DNA of 64,000 bases, taken from NCBI GenBank assembly GCA_946800325.1, contig OX326959.1, forward strand, positions 3,988,501 through 4,052,500. The letters are read 5' to 3'. Shown piece after piece: positions 1-14,012 of this stretch. This stretch comes from Luzula sylvatica. Its lineage: Eukaryota > Streptophyta > Magnoliopsida > Poales > Juncaceae. Numbering within the stretch: position 1 is the first letter of the stretch; the number at the start of each line of letters is the position of its first letter. The translations under genes were made by a program, and so were the position numbers. The notes below the pieces were generated by a model, which saw only the letters and a program-made list of their open reading frames with translations, made no database searches and was not told the origin of the DNA.

Positions 1-3000
1 TTGTGATATTTGGTGAAAAGTTATGTAGTGAAATATACGATACAAATGATCTAAACACACGTTATTTGAACTCCTCAAAGCGTTAAAATCTTGTTTTGAA
101 TCTAAAAACAAACTTTCTTAGTGTTTGTGAAATTTGGTGAAAAGTTATGTAGTAAAAGATACGATACAAATGTTCTAAAAACACGTTATTTGAACTCCTC
201 CAAGCGTTAAAATCTTGTTTTGAATCGAAAAACAAACTTTCTTAGTGTTTGTGAAATTTGGTGAAAAGTTATGTAGTAAACGATACGATACAAATGATCT
301 AAAAACATGTTATTTCAACTCCTCAAAGCGTTAAAATCTTGGTTTGAATCGAAAAACAAACATTCTTAGTGTTTGTGAAATTTGGTGAAAAGTTATGTAG
401 TAAAAGATACGATACAAATGATCTGAAAACATGTTATTTCAACTCCTCAAAACGTTAATATCTTGTTTTGAATCGAAAATCAAACTTTCTTAGTGTTTGT
501 GAAATTTGGTGAAAAGTTATGTAGTGAAAGATACGATACAAATGATCTAAACACACGTAATTTGAACTCCTCAAAGCGTTAAAATCTTGTTTTGAATCTA
601 AAAACAAACTTTCTTAGTGTTTGTGAAATTTGGTGAAAAGTTATGTAGTAAAAGATACGATACAAATGATCTAAAAACACGTTATTTGAACTCCTCAAAG
701 CGTTAAAATCTTGTTTTGAATCGAAAAACAAACTTTCTTAGTGTTTGTGAAATTTGGTGAAAAGTTATGTAGTAAACGATACGATACAAATGATCTAAAC
801 ACACGTTATTTGAACTCCTCAAAGCGTTAAAATCTTGTTTGGAATCGAAAAACAAACTTTCTTTGTGTTTGTGAAATTTGGTGAAAAGTTATGTAGTAAA
901 AGATACGATACAAATGATCTAAAAACACGTTATTTGAACTCATCAAAGCGTCAAAATCTTGTTTTGAATCGAAAAACAAACTTTCTTGGTGTTTGTGAAA
1001 TTTGGTGAAAAGTTATATAGCAAAAGATACGATACAAATGATGTAAAAACACGTTATTTCAACTCCTCAAAGCGTTAAAATCTTGTTTTGAATCGAAAAA
1101 CAAACTTTCTTAGTGTTTGTGAAATTTGGTGAAAAGTTATGTAGTGAAAGATACGATACAAATGATCTAAACACACGTTATTTGAACTCCTCAAAGCGTT
1201 AAAATCTTGTTTTGAATCTAAAAACAAACATTCTTAGTGTTTGTGAAATTTGGTGAAAAGTTATGTAGTAAAAGATACGATACAAATGATCTAAAAACAC
1301 GTTATTTGAACTCCTCAAAGCGTTAAAATCTTGTTTTGAATCGAAAAACAAACTTTCTTAGTGTTTGTGAAATTTGGTGAAAAGTTATGTAGTAAACGAT
1401 ACGATACAAATGATCTAAACACACGTTATTTGAACTCCTCAAAGCGTTAAAATCTTGTTTGGAATCGAAAAACAAACTTTCTTAGTGTTTGTGAAATTTG
1501 GTGAAAAGTTATGTAGTAAAAGATACGATACAAATGATATAAAAACACGTTATTTGAACTCATCAAAGCGTCAAAATCTTGTTTTGAATCGAAAAACAAA
1601 CTTTATTGGTGTTTGTGAAATTTGGTGAAAAGTTATATAGCAAAAGATACGATACAAATGATGTAAAAACACGTTATTTCAACTCCTCAAAGCGTTAAAA
1701 TCTTGTTTTGAATCGAAAAACAAACTTTCTTAGTGTTTGTGAAATTTGGTGAAAAGTTATGTAGTAAACGATACGATACAAATGATCTAAAAACACGTTA
1801 TTTGAACTCCTCAAAGCGTCAAAATCTTGTTTTGAATCGAAAAACAAACTTTCTTGGTGTTTGTGAAATTTGGTGAATAGTTATATAGCAAAAGATACGA
1901 TACAAATGATGTAAAAACACGTTATTTGAACTCCTCAAAGCGTTAAAATCTTGTTTTGAATCTAAAAACAAACTTTCATAGTGTTTGTGAAATTTGGTGA
2001 AAAGTTATGTAGTAATAGATACGATACAAATGATCTAAAAACACGTTATTTGAACTCCTCAAAGCGTTAAAATCTTGTTTTGAATCGAAAAACAAACATT
2101 CTTAGTGTTTGTGAAATTTGGTGAAAAGTTATGTAGAAAAAGATACGATACAAATGATTTAAAAACATGTTATTTCAACTCCTCAAAGCGTTAAAATCTT
2201 GTTTTGAATCGAAAAACAAACTTTCTTAGTGTTTGTGAAATTTGGTGAAAAGTTATGTAGTGAAAGATACGATACAAATGATCTAAACACACGTTATTTG
2301 AACTCCTCAAAGCGTTAAAATCTTGTTTTGAATCTAAAAACAAACTTTCTTAGTGTTTGTGAAATTTGGTGAAAAGTTATGTAGTAAAAGATACGATACA
2401 AATGATCTAAAAACACGTTATTTGAACTCCTCAAAGCGTTAAAATCTTGTTTTGAATCGAAAAACAAACTTTCTTAGTGTTTGTGAAATTTCGTGAAAAG
2501 TTATGTAGTAAACGATACGATACAAATGATCTGAAAACACGTTATTTGAACTCCTCAAAGCGTCAAAATCTTGTTTTGAATCGAAAAACAAACTTTCTTA
2601 GTGTTTGCGAAATTTGGTGAAAAGTTATGTAGTAAAAGATACGATACAAATGATCTAAAAACACGTGATTTGAACTCCTCAAAGCGTTAAAATCTTGTTT
2701 GGAATCGAAAAACAAACTTTCTTAGTGTTTGTGAAATTTGGTGAAAAGTTATGTAGTAAAAGATACGATACAAATGATCTGAAAACACGTTATTTGAACT
2801 CCTCAAAGCGTCAAAATCTTGTTTTGAATCGAAAAACAAACTTTCTTAGTGTTTGTGAAATTTGGTGAAAAGTTATGTAGTAAAAGATACGATACAAATG
2901 ACCTAAAAACACGTTATTTGAACTCCTCAAAGCGTTAAAATCTTGTTTTGAATCGAAAAACAAACTTTCTTAGTGTTTGTGAAATTTGCTGAAAAGTTAT

Positions 3001-5040
3001 GTAGTGAAAGATACGATACAAATGATCTAAACACACGTTATTTGAACTCCTCAAATCGTTAAAATCTTGTTTTGAATCTAAAAACAAACTTTCATAGTGT
3101 TTGTGATATTTGGTGAAAAGTTATGTAGTGAAATATACGATACAAATGATCTAAACACAGGTTATTTGAACTCCTCAAAGCGTTAAAATCTTGTTTTGAA
3201 TGTAAAAACAAACTTTCTTAGTGTTTGTGAAATTTGGTGAAAAGTTAAGTAGTAAAAGATACGATACAAATGTTCTAAAAACACGTTATTTGAACTCCTC
3301 CAAGCGTTAAAATCTTGTTTTGAATCGAAAAACAAACTTTCTTAGTGTTTGTGAAATTTGGTGAAAAGTTATGTAGTAAACGATACGATACAAATGATCT
3401 AAAAACATGTTATTTCAACTCCTCAAAGCGTTAAAATCTTGTTTTGAATCGAAAAACAAACATTCTTAGTGTTTGTGAAATTTGGTGAAAAGTTATGTAG
3501 TAAAAGATACGATACAAATGATCTGAAAACATGTTATTTCAACTCCTCAAAACGTTAATATCTTGTTTTGAATCGAAAAACAAACTTTCTTAGTGTTTGT
3601 GAAAATTGGTGAAAAGTTATGTAGTGAAAGATACGATACAAATGATCTAAACACACGTTATTTGAACTCCTCAAAGCGTTAAAATCTTGTTTTGAATCTA
3701 AAAACAAACTTTCTTAGTGTTTGTGAAATTTGGTGAAAAGTTATGTAGTAAAAGATACGATACAAATGATCTAAAAACACGTTATTTGAACTCCTCAAAG
3801 CGTTAAAATCTTGTTTTGAATCGAAAAACAAACTTTCTTAGTGTTTGTGAAATTTGGTGAAAAGTTATGTAGTAAACGATACGATATAAATGATCTAAAC
3901 ACACGTTATTTGAACTCCTCAAAGCGTTAAAATCTTGTTTGGAATCGAAAAACAAACTTTCTTAGTGTTTGTGAAATTTGGTGAAAAGTTATGTAGTAAA
4001 AGATACGATACAAATGATCTAAAAACACGTTATTTGAACTCATCAAAGCGTCAAAATCTTGTTTTGAATCGAAAAACAAACTTTCTTGGTGTTTGTGAAA
4101 TTTGGTGAAAAGTTATATAGCAAAAGATACGATACAAATGATGTAAAAACACGTTATTTCAACTCCTCAAAGCGTTAAAATCTTGTTTTGAATCGAAAAA
4201 CAAACTTTCTTAGTGTTTGTAAAATTTGGTGAAAAGTTATGTAGTGAAAGATACGATACAAATGATCTAAACACACGATATTTGAACTCCTCAAAGCGTT
4301 AAAATCTTGTTTTGAATCTAAAAACAAACTTTCATCGTGTTTGTGAAATTTGGTGAAAAGTTATGTAGTAAAAGATACGATACAAATGATCTAAAAACAC
4401 GTTATTTGAACTCCTCAAAGCGTTAAAATCTTGTTTGGAATCGAAAAACAAACTTTCTTAGTGTTTGTGAAATATTGTGAAAAGTTATGTAGTAAAAGAT
4501 ACGATACAAATGATCTGAAAACACGTTATTTGAACTCCTCAAAGCGTTAAAATCTTGTTTTGAATCGAAAAACAAACTTTCTTAGTGTATGTGAAATTTG
4601 GTGAAAAGTTATGTAGTAAAAGATACGATACAAATGACCTAAAAACACGTTATTTGAACTCCTCAAAGCGTTAAAATCTTGTTTTGAATTGAAAAACAAA
4701 CTTTCTTAATGTTTGTGAAATTTGGTGAAAAGTTATGTAGTAAACGATACGATACAAATGATCTAAACACACATTATTTGAACTCCTCAAAGCGTTAAAA
4801 TCTTGTTTTGAATCGAAAAACAAACTTTCTTAGTGTTTGTAAAATTTGGTGAAAAGTTATGTAGTAAAAGATACGATACAAATGATCTAAAAACACGTTA
4901 TTTGAACTCCTCAAAGCGTTAAAATCTTGTTTAGAATCGAAAAACAAACTTTCTTAGTGTTTGCGAAATTTGGTGAAAAGTTATGTAGTAAAAGATACGA
5001 TACAAATGATCTAAAAACACGTGATTTGAACTCCTCAAAG

Positions 5041-6404
5041 CGTCAAAATCTTGTTTTGAATCGAAAAACAAACTTTCTTGGTGTTTGTGAAATTTGGTGA
5101 ATAGTTATATAGCAAAAGATACGATACAAATGATGTAAAAACACGTTATTTGAACTCCTCAAAGCGTTAAAATCTTGTTTTGAATCTAAAAACAAACTTT
5201 CATAGTGTTTGTGAAATTTGGTGAAAAGTTATGTAGTAATAGATACGATACAAATGATCTAAAAACACGTTATTTGAACTCCTCAAAGCGTTAAAATCTT
5301 GTTTTGAATCGAAAAACAAACATTCTTAGTGTTTGTGAAATTTGGTGAAAAGTTATGTAGAAAAAGATACGATACAAATGATTTAAAAACATGTTATTTC
5401 AACTCCTCAAAGCGTTAAAATCTTGTTTTGAATCGAAAAACAAACTTTCTTAGTGTTTGTGAAATTTGGTGAAAAGTTATGTAGTGAAAGATATGATACA
5501 AATGATCTAAACACACGTTATTTGAACTCCTCAAAGCGTTAAAATCTTGTTTTGAATCTAAAAACAAACTTTCTTAGTGTTTGTGAAATTTGGTGAAAAG
5601 TTATGTAGTAAAAGATACGATACAAATGATCTAAAAACACGTTATTTGAACTCCTCCAAGCGTCAAAATCTTGTTTTGAATCGAAAAACAAACTTTCTTA
5701 GTGTTTGTGAAATTTGGTGAAAAGTTATGTAGTAAACGATACGATACAAATGATCTGAAAACACGTTATTTGAACTCCTCAAAGCGTCAAAATCTTGTTT
5801 TGAATCGAAAAACAAACTTTCTTAGTGTTTGCGAAATTTGGTGAAAAGTTATGTAGTAAAAGATACGATACAAATGATCTAAAAACACGTGATTTGAACT
5901 CCTCAAAGCGTTAAAATCTTGTTTGGAATCGAAAAACAAACTTTCTTAGTGTTTGTGAAATTTGGTGAAAAGTTATGTAGTAAAAGATACGATACAAATG
6001 ACCTAAAAACACGTTATTTGAACTCCTCAAAGCGTTAAAATCTTGTTTTGAATTGAAAAACAAACTTTCTTAATGTTTGTGAAATTTGGTGAAAAGTTAT
6101 GTAGTAAACGATACGATACAAATGATCTAAACACACATTATTTGAACTCCTCAAAGCGTTAAAATCTTGTTTTGAATCGAAAAACAAACTTTCTTAGTGT
6201 TTGTAAAATTTGGTGAAAAGTTATGTAGTAAAAGATACGATACAAATGATCTAAAAACACGTTATTTGAACTCCTCAAAGCGTTAAAATCTTGTTTAGAA
6301 TCGAAAAACAAACTTTCTTAGTGTTTGCGAAATTTGGTGAAAAGTTATGTAGTAAAAGATACGATACAAATGATCTAAAAACACGTGATTTGAACTCCTC
6401 AAAG
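5041..6404 (+). repeat. 11-monomer (1364 bp) inserted block within HOR unit 1
   Basis: Up to about 5040 the sequence follows the unit at 7689-14012. It then switches to a stretch matching about 1817-2776 at an offset of 3224 bp (26 monomers): the rare GGTGAATAG variant sits at 1872 and 5096, followed by GTAATAG and GTAGAAAAAG monomers in the same order. From about 6001 it returns to a second copy of 4637-5040 (offset 1364 bp), with the rare AATTG variant at both 4690 and 6054. The result is 11 extra monomers without loss of monomer register. Breakpoints are only resolved to within one monomer. Confidence 0.75.
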
Positions 6405-6820
6405 CGTTAAAATCTTGTTTGGAATCGAAAAACAAACTTTCTTAGTGTTTGTGAAATTTGGTGAAAAGTTATGTAGTAAAAGATACGATACAAATGATCT
6501 GAAAACACGTTATTTGAACTCCTCAAAGCGTCAAAATCTTGTTTTGAATCGAAAAACAAACTTTCTTAGTGTTTGTGAAATTTGGTGAAAAGTTATGTAG
6601 TAAAAGATACGATACAAATGACCTAAAAACACGTTATTTGAACTCCTCAAAGCGTTAAAATCTTGTTTTGAATCGAAAAACAAACTTTCTTAGTGTTTGT
6701 GAAATTTGCTGAAAAGTTATGTAGTGAAAGATACGATACAAATGATCTAAACACACGTTATTTGAACTCCTCAAATCGTTAAAATCTTGTTTTGAATCTA
6801 AAAACAAACTTTCATAGTGT

Positions 6821-7688
6821 TTGTGATATTTGGTGAAAAGTTATGTAGTGAAATATACGATACAAATGATCTAAACACACGTTATTTGAACTCCTCAAAG
6901 CGTTAAAATCTTGTTTTGAATCTAAAAACAAACTTTCTTAGTGTTTGTGAAATTTGGTGAAAAGTTATGTAGTAAAAGATACGATACAAATGTTCTAAAA
7001 ACACGTTATTTGAACTCCTCCAAGCGTCAAAATCTTGTTTTGAATCGAAAAACAAACTTTCTTAGTGTTTGTGAAATTTGGTGAAAAGTTATGTAGTAAA
7101 CGATACGATACAAATGATCTAAAAACACGTTATTTGAACTCCTCAAAGCGTTAAAATCTTGTTTTGAATCGAAAAACAAACTTTCTTAGTGTTTGTGAAA
7201 TTTGGTGAAAAGTTATGTAGTAAACGATACGATACAAATGATCTAAACACACGTTATTTGAACTCCTCAAAGCGTTAAAATCTTGTTTGGAATCGAAAAA
7301 CAAACTTTCTTAGTGTTTGTGAAATTTGGTGAAAAGTTATGTAGTAAAAGATACGATACAAATGATCTAAAAACACGTTATTTGAACTCCTCAAAGCGTC
7401 AAAATCTTGTTTTGAATCGAAAAACAAACTTTCTTAGTGTTTGTGAAATTTGGTGAAAAGTTATGTAGTAAAAGATACGATACAAATGACCTAAAAACAC
7501 GTTATTTGAACTCCTCAAAGCGTTAAAATCTTGTTTTGAATCGAAAAACAAACTTTCTTAGTGTTTGTGAAATTTGCTGAAAAGTTATGTAGTGAAAGAT
7601 ACGATACAAATGATCTAAACACACGTTATTTGAACTCCTCAAATCGTTAAAATCTTGTTTTGAATCTAAAAACAAACTTTCATAGTGT
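6821..7688 (+). repeat. 7-monomer module (868 bp), copy 1
   Basis: Order: GATATT anchor, GTTCT/CTCCAAGCGTC, AAACG, AAACG/AAACACACG/TTTGG, consensus/GCGTC, GACCT, TTTGCTG. It begins and ends like the 6-monomer module but has a different interior. It recurs at 13145-14012 and 17485-18352, each time directly before a long segment. Confidence 0.8.
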
Positions 7689-10600
7689 TTGTGATATTTG
7701 GTGAAAAGTTATGTAGTGAAATATACGATACAAATGATCTAAACACACGTTATTTGAACTCCTCAAAGCGTTAAAATCTTGTTTTGAATCTAAAAACAAA
7801 CTTTCTTAGTGTTTGTGAAATTTGGTGAAAAGTTATGTAGTAAAAGATACGATACAAATGTTCTAAAAACACGTTATTTGAACTCCTCCAAGCGTTAAAA
7901 TCTTGTTTTGAATCGAAAAACAAACTTTCTTAGTGTTTGTGAAATTTGGTGAAAAGTTATGTAGTAAACGATACGATACAAATGATCTAAAAACATGTTA
8001 TTTCAACTCCTCAAAGCGTTAAAATCTTGGTTTGAATCGAAAAACAAACATTCTTAGTGTTTGTGAAATTTGGTGAAAAGTTATGTAGTAAAAGATACGA
8101 TACAAATGATCTGAAAACATGTTATTTCAACTCCTCAAAACGTTAATATCTTGTTTTGAATCGAAAAACAAACTTTCTTAGTGTTTGTGAAATTTGGTGA
8201 AAAGTTATGTAGTGAAAGATACGATACAAATGATCTAAACACACGTTATTTGAACTCCTCAAAGCGTTAAAATCTTGTTTTGAATCTAAAAACAAACTTT
8301 CTTAGTGTTTGTGAAATTTGGTGAAAAGTTATGTAGTAAAAGATACGATACAAATGATCTAAAAACACGTTATTAGAACTCCTCAAAGCGTTAAAATCTT
8401 GTTTTGAATCGAAAAACAAACTTTCTTAGTGTTTGTGAAATTTGGTGAAAAGTTATGTAGTAAACGATACGATACAAATGATCTAAACACACGTTATTTG
8501 AACTCCTCAAAGCGTTAAAATCTTGTTTGGAATCGAAAAACAAACTTTCTTATTGTTTGTGAAATTTGGTGAAAAGTTATGTAGTAAAAGATATGATACA
8601 AATGATCTAAAAACACGTTATTTGAACTCATCAAAGCGTCAAAATCTTGTTTTGAATCGAAAAACAAACTTTCTTGGTGTTTGTGAAATTTGGTGAAAAG
8701 TTATATAGCAAAAGATACGATACAAATGATGTAAAAACACGTTATTTCAACTCCTCAAAGCGTTAAAATCTTGTTTTGAATCGAAAAACAAACTTTCTTA
8801 GTGTTTGTGAAATTTGGTGAAAAGTTATGTAGTGAAAGATACGATACAAATGATCTAAACACACGTTATTTGAACTCCTCAAAGCGTTAAAATCTTGTTT
8901 TGAATCTAAAAACAAACATTCTTAGTGTTTGTGAAATTTGGTGAAAAGTTATGTAGTAAAAGATACGATACAAATGATCTAAAAACACGTTATTTGAACT
9001 CCTCAAAGCGTTAAAATCTTGTTTTGAATCGAAAAACAAACTTTCTTAGTGTTTGTGAAATTTGGTGAAAAGTTATGTAGTAACCGATACGATACAAATG
9101 ATCTAAACACACGTTATTTGAACTCCTCAAAGCGTTAAAATCTTGTTTGGAATCGAAAAACAAACTTTCTTAGTGTTTGTGAAATTTGGTGAAAAGTTAT
9201 GTAGTAAAAGATACGATACAAATGATCTAAAAACACGTTATTTGAACTCATCAAAGCGTCAAAATCTTGTTTTGAATCGAAAAACAAACTTTATTGGTGT
9301 TTGTGAAATTTGGTGAAAAGTTATATAGCAAAAGATACGATACAAATGATGTAAAAACACGTTATTTCAACTCCTCAAAGCGTTAAAATCTTGTTTTGAA
9401 TCGAAAAACAAACTTTCTTAGTGTTTGTGAAATTTGGTGAAAAGTTATGTAGTAAAAGATACGATACAAATGATCTAAAAACACGTTATTTGAACTCCTC
9501 AAAGCGTCAAAATCTTGTTTTGAATCGAAAAACAAACTTTCTTGGTGTTTGTGAAATTTGGTGAATAGTTATATAGCAAAAGATACGATACAAATGATGT
9601 AAAAACACGTTATTTGAACTCCTCAAAGCGTTAAAATCTTGTTTTGAATCTAAAAACAAACTTTCATAGTGTTTGTGAAATTTGGTGAAAAGTTATGTAG
9701 TAATAGATACGATACAAATGATCTAAAAACACGTTATTTGAACTCCTCAAAGCGTTAAAATCTTGTTTTGAATCGAAAAACAAACATTCTTAGTGTTTGT
9801 GAAATTTGGTGAAAAGTTATGTAGAAAAAGATACGATACAAATGATTTAAAAACATGTTATTTCAACTCCTCAAAGCGTTAAAATCTTGTTTTGAATCGA
9901 AAAACAAACTTTCTTAGTGTTTGTGAAATTTGGTGAAAAGTTATGTAGTGAAAGATACGATACAAATGATCTAAACACACGTTATTTGAACTCCTCAAAG
10001 CGTTAAAATCTTGTTTTGAATCTAAAAACAAACTTTCTTAGTGTTTGTGAAATTTGGTGAAAAGTTATGTAGTAAAAGATACGATACAAATGATCTAAAA
10101 ACACGTTATTTGAACTCCTCAAAGCGTTAAAATCTTGTTTTGAATCGAAAAACAAACTTTCTTAGTGTTTGTGAAATTTGGTGAAAAGTTATGTAGTAAA
10201 CGATACGATACAAATGATCTGAAAACACGTTATTTGAACTCCTCAAAGCGTCAAAATCTTGTTTTGAATCGAAAAACAAACTTTCTTAGTGTTTGCGAAA
10301 TTTGGTGAAAAGTTATGTAGTAAAAGATACGATACAAATGATCTAAAAACACGTGATTTGAACTCCTCAAAGCGTTAAAATCTTGTTTGGAATCGAAAAA
10401 CAAACTTTCTTAGTGTTTGTGAAATTTGGTGAAAAGTTATGTAGTAAAAGATACGATACAAATGATCTGAAAACACGTTATTTGAACTCCTCAAAGCGTC
10501 AAAATCTTGTTTTGAATCGAAAACCAAACTTTCTTAGTGTTTGTGAAATTTGGTGAAAAGTTATGTAGTAAAAGATACGATACAAATGTCCTAAAAACAC

Positions 10601-13600
10601 GTTATTTGAACTCCTCAAAGCGTTAAAATCTTGTTTTGAATCGAAAAACAAACTTTCTTAGTGTTTGTGAAATTTGCTGAAAAGTTATGTAGTGAAAGAT
10701 ACGATACAAATGATCTAAACACACGTTATTTGAACTCCTCAAATCGTTAAAATCTTGTTTTGAATCTAAAAACAAACTTTCATAGTGTTTGTGATATTTG
10801 GTGAAAAGTTATGTAGTGAAATATACGATACAAATGATCTAAACACACGTTATTTGAACTCCTCAAAGCGTTAAAATCTTGTTTTGAATCTAAAAACAAA
10901 CTTTCTTAGTGTTTGTGAAATTTGGTGAAAAGTTATGTAGTAAAAGATACGATACAAATGTTCTAAAAACACGTTATTTGAACTCCTCCAAGCGTTAAAA
11001 TCTTGTTTTGAATCGAAAAACAAACTTTCTTAGTGTTTGTGAAATTTGGTGAAAAGTTATGTAGTAAACGATACGATACAAATGATCTAAAAACATGTTA
11101 TTTCGACTCCTCAAAGCGTTAAAATCTTGTTTTGAATCGAAAAACAAACATTCTTAGTGTTTGTGAAATTTGGTGAAAAGTTATGTAGTAAAAGATACGA
11201 TACAAATGATCTGAAAACATGTTATTTCAACTCCTCAAAACGTTAATATCTTGTTTTGAATCGAAAAACAAACTTTCTTAGTGTTTGTGAAATTTGGTGA
11301 AAAGTTATTTAGTGAAAGATACGATACAAATGATCTAAACACACGTTATTTGAACTCCTCAAAGCGTTAAAATCTTGTTTTGAATCTAAAAACAAACTTT
11401 CTTAGTGTTTGTGAAATTTGGTGAAAAGTTATGTAGTAAAAGATACGATACAAATGATCTAAAAACACGTTATTTGAACTCCTCAAAGCGTTAAAATCTT
11501 GTTTTGAATCGAAAAACAAACTTTCTTAGTGTTTGTGAAATTTGGTGAAAAGTTATGTAGTAAACGATACGATATAAATGATCTAAACACACATTATTTG
11601 AACTCCTCAAAGCGTTAAAATCTTGTTTGGAATCGAAAAACAAACTTTCTTAGTGTTTGTGAAATTTGGTGAAAAGTTATGTAGTAAAAGATACGATACA
11701 AATGATCTAAAAACACGTTATTTGAACTCATCAAAGCGTCAAAATCTTGTTTTGAATCGAAAAACAAACTTTCTTGGTGTTTGTGAAATTTGGTGAAAAG
11801 TTATATAGCAAAAGATACGATACAAATGATGTAAAAACACGTTATTTCAACTCCTCAAAGCGTTAAAATCTTGTTTTGAATCGAAAAACAAACTTTCTTA
11901 GTGTTTGTAAAATTTGGTGAAAAGTTATGTAGTGAAAGATACGATACAAATGATCTAAACACACGATATTTGAACTCCTCAAAGCGTTAAAATCTTGTTT
12001 TGAATCTAAAAACAAACTTTCATCGTGTTTGTGAAATTTGGTGAAAAGTTATGTAGTAAAAGATACGATACAAATGATCTAAAAACACGTTATTTGAACT
12101 CCTCAAAGCGTTAAAATCTTGTTTGGAATCGAAAAACAAACTTTCTTAGTGTTTGTGAAATTTTGTGAAAAGTTATGTAGTAAAAGATACGATACAAATG
12201 ATCTGAAAACACGTTATTTGAACTCCTCAAAGCGTTAAAATCTTGTTTTGAATCGAAAAACAAACTTTCTTAGTGTATGTGAAATTTGGTGAAAAGTTAT
12301 GTAGTAAAAGATACGATACAAATGACCTAAAAACACGTTATTTGAACTCCTCAAAGCGTTAAAATCTTGTTTTGAATTGAAAAACAAACTTTCTTAATGT
12401 TTGTGAAATTTGGTGAAAAGTTATGTAGTAAACGATACGATACAAATGATCTAAACACACATTATTTGAACTCCTCAAAGCGTTAAAATCTTGTTTTGAA
12501 TCGAAAAACAAACTTTCTTAGTGTTTGTAAAATTTGGTGAAAAGTTATGTAGTAAAAGATACGATACAAATGATCTAAAAACACGTTATTTGAACTCCTC
12601 AAAGCGTTAAAATCTTGTTTAGAATCGAAAAACAAACTTTCTTAGTGTTTGCGAAATTTGGTGAAAAGTTATGTAGTAAAAGATACGATACAAATGATCT
12701 AAAAACACGTGATTTGAACTCCTCAAAGCGTTAAAATCTTGTTTGGAATCGAAAAACAAACTTTCTTAGTGTTTGTGAAATTTGGTGAAAAGTTATGTAG
12801 TAAAAGATACGATACAAATGATCTGAAAACACGTTATTTGAACTCCTCAAAGCGTCAAAATCTTGTTTTGAATCGAAAAACAAACTTTCTTAGTGTTTGT
12901 GAAATTTGGTGAAAAGTTATGTAGTAAAAGATACGATACAAATGACCTAAAAACACGTTATTTGAACTCCTCAAAGCGTTAAAATCTTGTTTTGAATCGA
13001 AAAACAAACTTTCTTAGTGTTTGTGAAATTTGCTGAAAAGTTATGTAGTGAAAGATACGATACAAATGATCTAAACACACGTTATTTGAACTCCTCAAAG
13101 CGTTAAAATCTTGTTTTGAATCTAAAAACAAACTTTCATAGTGTTTGTGATATTTGGTGAAAAGTTATGTAGTGAAATATACGATACAAATGATCTAAAC
13201 ACACGTTATTTGAACTCCTCAAAGCGTTAAAATCTTGTTTTGAATCTAAAAACAAACTTTCTTAGTGTTTGTGAAATTTGGTGAAAAGTTATGTAGTAAA
13301 AGATACGATACAAATGTTCTAAAAACACGTTATTTGAACTCCTCCAAGCGTCAAAATCTTGTTTTGAATCGAAAAACAAACTTTCTTAGTGTTTGTGAAA
13401 TTTGGTGAAAAGTTATGTAGTAAACGATACGATACAAATGATCTAAAAACACGTTATTTGAACTCCTCAAAGCGTTAAAATCTTGTTTTGAATCGAAAAA
13501 CAAACTTTCTTAGTGTTTGTGAAATTTGGTGAAAATTTATGTAGTAAACGATACGATACAAATGATCTAAACACACGTTATTTGAACTCCTCAAAGCGTT

Positions 13601-14012
13601 AAAATCTTGTTTGGAATCGAAAAACAAACTTTCTTAGTGTTTGTGAAATTTGGTGAAAAGTTATGTAGTAAAAGATACGATACAAATGATCTAAAAACAC
13701 GTTATTTGAACTCCTCAAAGCGTCAAAATCTTGTTTTGAATCGAAAAACAAACTTTCTTAGTGTTTGTGAAATTTGGTGAAAAGTTATGTAGTAAAAGAT
13801 ACGATACAAATGACCTAAAAACACGTTATTTGAACTCCTCAAAGCGTTAAAATCTTGTTTTGAATCGAAAAACAAACTTTCTTAGTGTTTGTGAAATTTG
13901 CTGAAAAGTTATGTAGTGAAAGATACGATACAAATGATCTAAACACACGTTATTTGAACTCCTCAAATCGTTAAAATCTTGTTTTGAATCTAAAAACAAA
14001 CTTTCATAGTGT
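7689..14012 (+). repeat. HOR unit 2: 51 monomers (6324 bp)
   Basis: Anchor intervals are 25, 19 and 7 monomers (7689, 10789, 13145). The first part recurs from 14013 at an offset of 6324 bp: GGTTTG 8029/14353, GTTATTAGAAC near 8371 and 14695, and GTAACCG 9081/15405. This unit contains both the segment that the 35-mer lacks and the segment it keeps, so it is the fullest unit in the left part of the window. Confidence 0.85.
13145..14012 (+). repeat. 7-monomer module, copy 2
   Basis: Lies 6324 bp from copy 1. It shows a private GAAAATTTATG near 13534 that is shared with copy 3 but not copy 1, so copy 3 derives from this one. Confidence 0.8.

Larger units (their letters stand above)
1..7688 (+). 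repeat. HOR unit 1: 62 monomers, expanded form
   Basis: GATATT anchors lie at 1, 3101 and 6821, giving intervals of 25, 30 and 7 monomers. Positions 1 to about 5040 match the next unit at an offset of 7688 bp (62 monomers): anchors 1/7689 and 3101/10789, the GGTTTG variant 341/8029, the AATTG variant 4690/12378 and TTTAGAATCG 4933/12621. The 7-monomer end (6821-7688) matches 13145-14012 at an offset of 6324 bp (51 monomers). The unit is therefore a 51-mer carrying 11 extra monomers near 5.0-6.4 kb. Private changes such as AGTTAAGTAG near 3245 and GAAAATTGG near 3601 show it is not an exact copy. The window starts inside the array, so position 1 is not a real boundary. Confidence 0.85.
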
